Position numbers and translations under genes: made by a program
The notes under the pieces: generated by a model
Seen by the model: only the letters and a program-made list of their open reading frames with translations
Told to the model about the DNA's origin: nothing
Databases searched by the model: none
Shown here: positions 5,081 to 8,677 of the stretch, piece by piece
Layout of the letters: every line of letters begins with the position of its first letter
How positions within the stretch are numbered: the stretch's first letter is position 1
Assembly (NCBI GenBank): GCA_015233295.1
Contig: JADFYC010000145.1
Location: 1 to 8,677, forward strand
Source of the DNA: Deltaproteobacteria bacterium
Lineage (GTDB): Bacteria; Desulfobacterota; JADFXK01
Length of the DNA: 8,677 nt
Direction: 5' to 3'

Positions 5081-5305
5081 CAGTCGTCCGAGGAGGGCCT
5101 TGCATAAGTGATGATGTTTCATCCCAACCGGGTGTTTAACCGAAATGACTTGATAAATTTGGCCCAAGGGGATGATTTTGAGGGATATGACCGGAATATC
5201 GACACCCATATAAAAAATCTGCGAAAGAAAATCGCCGAATTTCTCCCGGGTCAAGAACTAATTAGCTCAATCTATGGGATTGGGTACAAACTGAATCAGT
5301 TATAG
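5078..5305 (+). pseudogene. OmpR-family response regulator, C-terminal winged-helix fragment
   Basis: The second reading frame encodes the end of an OmpR/BaeR-type DNA-binding domain: MMFHPNRVFNRNDL, then DDFEGYDRNIDTHIKNLR (the DNA-recognition helix region), then YGIGYKL, the terminal beta-hairpin signature. Resemblance extends upstream of the first possible start (GTG 5108) through LQSSEEGLA. There a TAA (5105-5107) stands where a Lys codon is usual (the LL-K-V position of the domain), so the fragment is cut by both a stop and the junction with the kinase fragment. The whole phospho-receiver domain is absent. It lies one frame away from the kinase fragment, so no fusion protein results. Translation from GTG 5108 could still give a 65-residue piece of wHTH lacking the first helix, which should not fold normally. 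No intact partner is visible nearby. Confidence 0.75.
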
Positions 5306-5383
5306 CATGCCTGAACTGAACCCGGCCGGTCTCGACCTCAAAACGAACTTTCCCGGACCCCACTTCCCGTACCGGCCCGGCTG

Positions 5384-5428
5384 AAAAAAACCTTTTTCCT
5401 TGACACCCCCTGGTGACATATTTATACT
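5384..5428 (+). promoter_or_regulatory. Near-consensus sigma70 promoter with UP-like tract for PEPCK
   Basis: TTGACA (5400-5405; 6 of 6), an exact 17 nt spacer, TATACT (5423-5428; 5 of 6). An A-tract and T-tract (AAAAAAACCTTTTT, 5384-5397) sit just upstream where an UP element would lie. The start point is expected near 5435, giving a ~150 nt leader before the PEPCK start. The leader contains a 6-bp inverted repeat TGAACG (5449-5454) / CGTTCA (5472-5477) enclosing the palindrome TTCATGAA. This suggests strong, largely constitutive expression. Confidence 0.75.
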
Positions 5429-5588
5429 TTCGGAACTTCGATCCAATTTGAACGTTTCTTTCATGAATGAGCGTTCAGCCACCGTCGTTCGGGCTTGATC
5501 CATTTTTGGCTTCTTCCTGATTTGAATGACCGCTGACCGCTCATTATTTTTTATTTTGCCTGACGAACGTATAAGTGGAGGAACAATG

Positions 5589-7484
5589 ATGAATTATAGT
5601 AAGGTACTCGAGAGCAGGCTGAATCAGGACAACCTGGCCAAGCTCCGGGAGCTGGAGAACCCCTATTTGGATGAGCTAATTGCCACGGCTATCCTGAAAT
5701 TTCAGCCCCGGTCGGTTTTCATCTCCACCGGCTCACCTGAGGACCTCCACTATTCGCGGGTCCAGGCCCTGATTAACGGTGAAGAAAAACAGCTTACTAT
5801 CCCCGGCCACACCATTCACTACGACGGCTCCGAAGACCAGGGGCGAGACCCCGCCAACACCAAATTTTGTGTCTCCGACCCCGGCTCTCTGGGCAGCGGC
5901 ATCGCCGCCACGGAGCGGACCGCGGGATTGAAGGAAATTGATCTAATCATGGACCGGATCATGAATGGTCGGGAAATGATCGTCAGCTTCTATTCCCTCG
6001 GCCCTCTGGGGACGGAATTCGCCATCCCGTGCGTCCAGATTACCGACTCTTTTTATGTCGCCCACAGCGAAGACATCCTTTATCGCCAGGGCTATGAATT
6101 ATTCCGGTCTCAAAAGGGCCGCCCTGATTTTTTCAAGTTTGTCCATTCCTCCGGGGCGTTGGAAAACGGGGTCAGCAAAGATATTGATTTGCGTCGCATT
6201 TACGTTGATCTGGAAAGCAATGCCGTCTATTCGACCAACACCCAGTATGCCGGTAACACGGTTGCGGCCAAGAAACTGGCCCATCGCCTGGCCATCAAGA
6301 AAGCCTCCCAGGAAGGTTGGTTGTCCGAACATCTATTTCTCTCCGGTGTGCCAAGCTACGAAGGCGATAAAGTTACTTACATTTCTGGAGCCTTTCCTAG
6401 CTGGTGCGGCAAGACATCGACGTCCATGCTCTTCGACGTAGTCGGGGACGACCTGGCCCATTTGCGCAAAATCGACGGCCGGGTTTACGCCGCGAATGTG
6501 GAAAAAGGGATGTTCGGGGTCATCAAAGACGTTAACCCTGAGGATGATCCCTACATCCACGATCTTCTGGTCAACCCCAACGAAATCATTTTTTCCAACG
6601 TCTTGAACGCGAATGCCCGCATCTTTTGGCAAGGCATGGGCAATGTGGATGTGCCGCTGCGGGGAACCAATCATGTCGGCGAATGGTGGCAAGGAAAGCG
6701 AGATAAGAAGGGGAATAAGATTCCACTGTCGCACGACAACGCCAGGTTCTGCGTGGCCTTGAGCGGAATCAAAAACTTTGACCACACTGAGGTGGTTCCT
6801 TGTGAGGGGATCATTTACGGCGGCCGCAGCGCCCAACGCCCGGTCCCGGTCAGCCAGTCTTACAGTTGGGCTATGGGGGTGTTTTATGGGGCCAGTATTG
6901 AGTCTGAGCCAACGGCAGCCACGGTGGGTGGCGGCGGGACTAAGATTATCATTAACCCCATGGCCAATAATGAATTTTTGTCCATCTCGGTGGGCGACTA
7001 TTTACAGAGCCACTTGAAGTTTGGCCAGGACCTGAAGACACCGCCGTTGGTTTTTTACGTCAACTATTTTCTCAGAAATGACGCCGGCAAATTTACCAAT
7101 ACCAAGATGGACAAAAAGGTCTGGGTCCGTTGGATTGAGCGGCGAATTAACGGCCACCTCGGTGCCTACGCTACGCCCATCGGATATATCCCCAAGTATG
7201 AAGACCTGGCCGAACTTTTTAAAAGAGAGTTGAATACCACCTTCACCAGGGATGATTATGACCAGCAGTTCCGGATCCGGGTGCGGCAACTCTTGGAAAA
7301 GCTGGACGGGGTGGAAGATTATTATCGCCGGGAAACCAGTGCCATCCCGGCGGCCATTTTTGCCATGATCGATATTCAGAGAAAACTCTTAGTTGATGTT
7401 CAGAAAAAGCACGGCAGCCCCATCCCACCAGAGACGTTTAAGGATTATTCTATTCCCCAAGAATTGGTCAATTTGTCTTGTTAG
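5589..7484 (+). CDS. pckG: Phosphoenolpyruvate carboxykinase, GTP-dependent
   Basis: A full-length 631-residue enzyme catalysing oxaloacetate + GTP <-> PEP + CO2 + GDP in the cytoplasm, the link between C4 acids and gluconeogenesis, or CO2 fixation when reversed. ATG 5589 is preferred over ATG 5586 because TGGAGGA (5576-5582) then has 6 nt spacing; the longer frame back to 5526 has no ribosome binding site. Residues count from 5589. The PEP/metal region YAGNTVAAKK (220-229) is followed by EGWLSEH. The GTP-type phosphate loop is AFPSWCGKTSTSM (268-280) with the reactive Cys273 and Lys275. The metal-binding GDD lies at 286-288, and IIYGGR, GVFYGAS, VNYF and TPIGYIP follow in family order. The presence of PSxCGKT identifies the GTP class rather than the ATP class (pckA type). 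No residue loss is apparent. It is monocistronic, with its own promoter. Confidence 0.96.
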   Translation: MNYSKVLESRLNQDNLAKLRELENPYLDELIATAILKFQPRSVFISTGSPEDLHYSRVQALINGEEKQLTIPGHTIHYDGSEDQGRDPANTKFCVSDPGSLGSGIAATERTAGLKEIDLIMDRIMNGREMIVSFYSLGPLGTEFAIPCVQITDSFYVAHSEDILYRQGYELFRSQKGRPDFFKFVHSSGALENGVSKDIDLRRIYVDLESNAVYSTNTQYAGNTVAAKKLAHRLAIKKASQEGWLSEHLFLSGVPSYEGDKVTYISGAFPSWCGKTSTSMLFDVVGDDLAHLRKIDGRVYAANVEKGMFGVIKDVNPEDDPYIHDLLVNPNEIIFSNVLNANARIFWQGMGNVDVPLRGTNHVGEWWQGKRDKKGNKIPLSHDNARFCVALSGIKNFDHTEVVPCEGIIYGGRSAQRPVPVSQSYSWAMGVFYGASIESEPTAATVGGGGTKIIINPMANNEFLSISVGDYLQSHLKFGQDLKTPPLVFYVNYFLRNDAGKFTNTKMDKKVWVRWIERRINGHLGAYATPIGYIPKYEDLAELFKRELNTTFTRDDYDQQFRIRVRQLLEKLDGVEDYYRRETSAIPAAIFAMIDIQRKLLVDVQKKHGSPIPPETFKDYSIPQELVNLSC

Positions 7485-7936
7485 ACCAAAATGAGAGAAA
7501 GGGAATTTGAATCAGGCACTAACCAACCGCCGCCATTGAGAGACGGCGATTCAGATCTGTTCAGGGCCGTTAACCGATCAATTTCGGGATGTTGCCTATG
7601 GGCAAAGCCGGTAGTTCAGAATTGTCGGACCGGTAAGAAGTTTTCCCTTGAAAACCTCGGCATAATGTTATATCTCAAAATTCGTTGTGCTGGCTTCCGG
7701 TAGGTCTAGATCTGGTCACAATACCAGGACAAAGGATTTTTGCGCCGCTTTCGGCGACGGTGTTACCGGGCCGGGTCCCGCTTTAAAAGGGAAGCTCTGG
7801 GATGTTGATTTTCTTCTTGACAAATTCCCCGCACGCGGGCAGTTATGGGCGGAGCTAAGGAATCTAACTTCATTGGTTCCGCAGGACGATGGGTATTCGT
7901 CCCTCGGAGAATAATTGTGGTTAATGACAAAAGGAG
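7485..7936. other. Intergenic stretch without a supportable gene (~450 nt)
   Basis: No ORF here has a ribosome binding site, family resemblance or coding-like composition. Two small GC hairpins are present: CGCCG...CGGCG at 7528-7548 and CGCCG-CTTT-CGGCG at 7743-7756. Neither has a plus-strand U-run, so no clear terminator for the carboxykinase gene was found. A TTGACA at 7817-7822 could be the -35 of the ferredoxin promoter, but no good -10 lies at 16-18 nt. The region could hold an untranslated RNA or a long ferredoxin leader; nothing I recognise as a riboswitch is present. Confidence 0.5.
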
Positions 7937-7942
7937 ATGGCC

Positions 7943-8128
7943 ATGTACGAAGTAGTAGTGGATGTTGACAAGTGTGTTGGTGATGAAGAATGTATTAATG
8001 TTTGCCCCGTGGATGTTTATGAACTGCAAGACGGCAAGGCCGTCCCGGTAAACGCTGAAGAGTGCCTCGGCTGCGAAAGCTGCGTTGAGGTATGTGAATC
8101 GGACGCGATTACGGTTACCGAGGTATAA
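7943..8128 (+). CDS. 7Fe/8Fe ferredoxin with Asp14 (D. africanus Fd III type)
   Basis: A 61-residue two-cluster bacterial ferredoxin, a cytoplasmic low-potential one-electron carrier. ATG 7943 is chosen over ATG 7937 because AAGGAG (7931-7936) is 6 nt from it, while the earlier ATG overlaps the ribosome binding site. The first motif is C11-x2-D14-x2-C17-x3-C21-P: Asp replaces the usual second Cys. The second motif is complete, C41-x2-C44-x2-C47-x3-C51-E. By family rules cluster I is held by C11, D14, C17 and C51, and cluster II by C21, C41, C44 and C47. The Asp14 pattern, the seven cysteines and the 61-residue length match Desulfovibrio africanus ferredoxin III, whose Asp-site [3Fe-4S] cluster can take up a fourth metal. 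The protein is very acidic. It is a plausible redox partner of the KorAB enzyme. A strong terminator follows. Confidence 0.95.
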   Translation: MYEVVVDVDKCVGDEECINVCPVDVYELQDGKAVPVNAEECLGCESCVEVCESDAITVTEV

Positions 8129-8149
8129 GGCTCAATATCTTCGTTTTTA

Positions 8150-8165
8150 AGCCCTTACCAGGGCT
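8150..8165 (+). other. Small hairpin after the ferredoxin stop
   Basis: AGCCCT (8150-8155), loop TACC, AGGGCT (8160-8165), perfect 6-bp stem, 21 nt after the stop codon. No U-run follows. It may stabilise the short ferredoxin mRNA ahead of the main terminator. Confidence 0.4.
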
Positions 8166-8181
8166 GAAATTCAGGCCGGCT

Positions 8182-8217
8182 AATTCAGGGGGAATGACCT
8201 TCCCCCTGAATTCTTTT
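8182..8217 (+). terminator. Strong intrinsic terminator of the ferredoxin gene
   Basis: A perfect 13-bp stem, AATTCAGGGGGAA (8182-8194) and TTCCCCCTGAATT (8200-8212), with a 5 nt loop, followed by CTTTT. It separates the ferredoxin transcript from the cstA leader. Confidence 0.85.
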
Positions 8218-8531
8218 CATCCCCACCATTTTTATCTTTCACAGCACCTTCCCGACAGTCATTCACTATGTTTTGATCAGGCCTAATTCGAGCCGTTTGA
8301 AATGCTTCGGATAGACTTAAAAATGGGTAAATAGTGCTTGACACTGGTCGTTTCCTATACTACGGTTAACAGATTATGCAGTCCTGAGGAGGCTGACCGA
8401 AGCGTCTCTGCGGTCTCGCCCGACCGGCGGTCCGGCGTTGGTTTGACTGATTAGATCGGATAAACGTCTCCCGCTGACCGGGCTCGTTGATAACTTGAGG
8501 AGGGATTAGCAGCAGAAGGAGGGGGCTGAGG
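8218..8531 (+). promoter_or_regulatory. Long upstream region / leader of the cstA-family gene
   Basis: About 310 nt without a gene. TTGACA (8338-8343) is a good -35. The obvious TATACT (8356-8361) is only 12 nt away, and at 17 nt the -10 would be the weak TACGGT, so the promoter is uncertain. From 8391 to 8483 the GC-rich leader holds GACCG three times (8395, 8422, 8476) and its complement CGGTC twice (8411, 8428), allowing alternative hairpins. AAGGAGGG at 8516-8523 is the ribosome binding site for the ATG at 8532. I match it to no known riboswitch. Confidence 0.4.
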
Positions 8532-8677
8532 ATGAATTCAATTGTTGTTTTGGTCATTGGCTTTTTGGTAGCTTATATCGGTTATCGGGTCTATGCTAAA
8601 TACATCGATGCCAACGTCATCAAGGCTGACGCGAAGCGGGCGACTCCGGCTAAAATGTATATGGACGGCGTGGAATT
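8532..8677 (+). CDS. cstA: CstA-family carbon starvation / peptide-pyruvate transporter (3'-truncated by the window)
   Basis: The first 48 codons of a membrane protein. ATG 8532 has AAGGAGGG (8516-8523) 8 nt upstream. An N-terminal hydrophobic helix (VVLVIGFLVAYIGYRVYA, about residues 5-22) ends in the YxGYRxY pattern found at the start of CstA proteins. It is followed by TPA (residues 37-39) and DGVEF, corresponding to the conserved TPA...DGV(E/D)(F/Y) segment before the second helix. CstA relatives are many-pass inner-membrane importers of peptides or pyruvate induced on carbon limitation. That would fit the carboxykinase and 2-oxoacid oxidoreductase in the same window. The long structured upstream region hints at post-transcriptional control. 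Only ~7% of a typical protein is visible, so the specificity cannot be judged. Confidence 0.82.
   Translation, partial: MNSIVVLVIGFLVAYIGYRVYAKYIDANVIKADAKRATPAKMYMDGVE

Noticed and set aside
5300..5503. 67-codon minus-strand frame across the PEPCK promoter
   Set aside because: Low-complexity translation, no ribosome binding site, and it covers a near-consensus promoter on the other strand.
6333..6836. Long minus-strand open frame inside the PEP carboxykinase gene
   Set aside because: Shadow of the carboxykinase; no ribosome binding site or family resemblance.
7817..7845. TTGACA upstream of ferredoxin as a promoter
   Set aside because: No acceptable -10 at 16-18 nt; the nearest candidates are CAGTTA or AGTTAT.
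7687..7914. 75-codon open frame between carboxykinase and ferredoxin
   Set aside because: GTG start without a ribosome binding site and no recognisable motif.
8338..8361. TTGACA and TATACT as a cstA promoter
   Set aside because: The spacer is only 12 nt, far from 16-18; at the correct spacing the -10 is poor, so it is described only as uncertain.
8384..8406. Hammerhead-like core (CTGAGGA, small stem, GAA) in the cstA leader
   Set aside because: Stem II would be only two base pairs, the conserved GAAA is GAAG, and no proper stem I/III or cleavage triplet geometry is visible.

Overview
The window looks like a stretch of anaerobe chromosome, most likely from a Desulfobacterota-type (sulfate-reducing or syntrophic) bacterium. 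That placement is an inference. It rests on a 2-oxoacid:ferredoxin oxidoreductase (KorA/KorB type), a rubredoxin-like mini-protein, an iron-sulfur-flavoprotein-type reductase, a 7-Cys ferredoxin with Asp at residue 14 (as in Desulfovibrio africanus ferredoxin III), and a GTP-type PEP carboxykinase, in moderate-GC DNA. No transposase, CRISPR array, rRNA or tRNA gene was found.

Layout. (1) 1-2726, plus strand: the 3' part of korA, then korB, a 51-residue rubredoxin-like protein, a ~200 nt poorly coding gap, and an iron-sulfur flavoprotein. A bidirectional hairpin terminator closes the block. (2) 2909-3892, minus strand: a REC-GGDEF protein in which both domains have lost their catalytic signatures but the c-di-GMP inhibitory-site motif RxxD is intact. 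It has its own promoter and a ~280 nt leader holding a possible 27-codon leader peptide. (3) 4286-4519, minus strand: a small secreted protein of unknown function with its own terminator. (4) 4520-5305: a decayed region where the N-terminus of a sensor histidine kinase is joined out of frame to the C-terminal DNA-binding domain of an OmpR-family regulator. (5) 5400-7484, plus strand: a near-consensus sigma70 promoter, a leader, and full-length GTP-dependent PEP carboxykinase. (6) 7485-7942: a gene-free gap of about 450 nt. (7) 7943-8217: ferredoxin with a strong terminator. (8) 8218-8677: a long leader and the first 48 codons of a CstA-family transporter.

Functionally, the intact metabolic genes sit around the pyruvate/oxaloacetate/2-oxoglutarate node. 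KorAB couples 2-oxoacid oxidation or reductive carboxylation to ferredoxin. The rubredoxin-like protein, flavoprotein and ferredoxin are candidate electron carriers. PEPCK links oxaloacetate to PEP. CstA relatives import peptides or pyruvate. The block from about 2900 to 5300 is different in character: regulatory, partly degenerate, and the most interesting part. The best candidates for something new are the doubly degenerate REC-GGDEF protein (probably a c-di-GMP receptor, not a cyclase) and the two-component relic beside it. I did not see a clear, wholly new multi-gene system.
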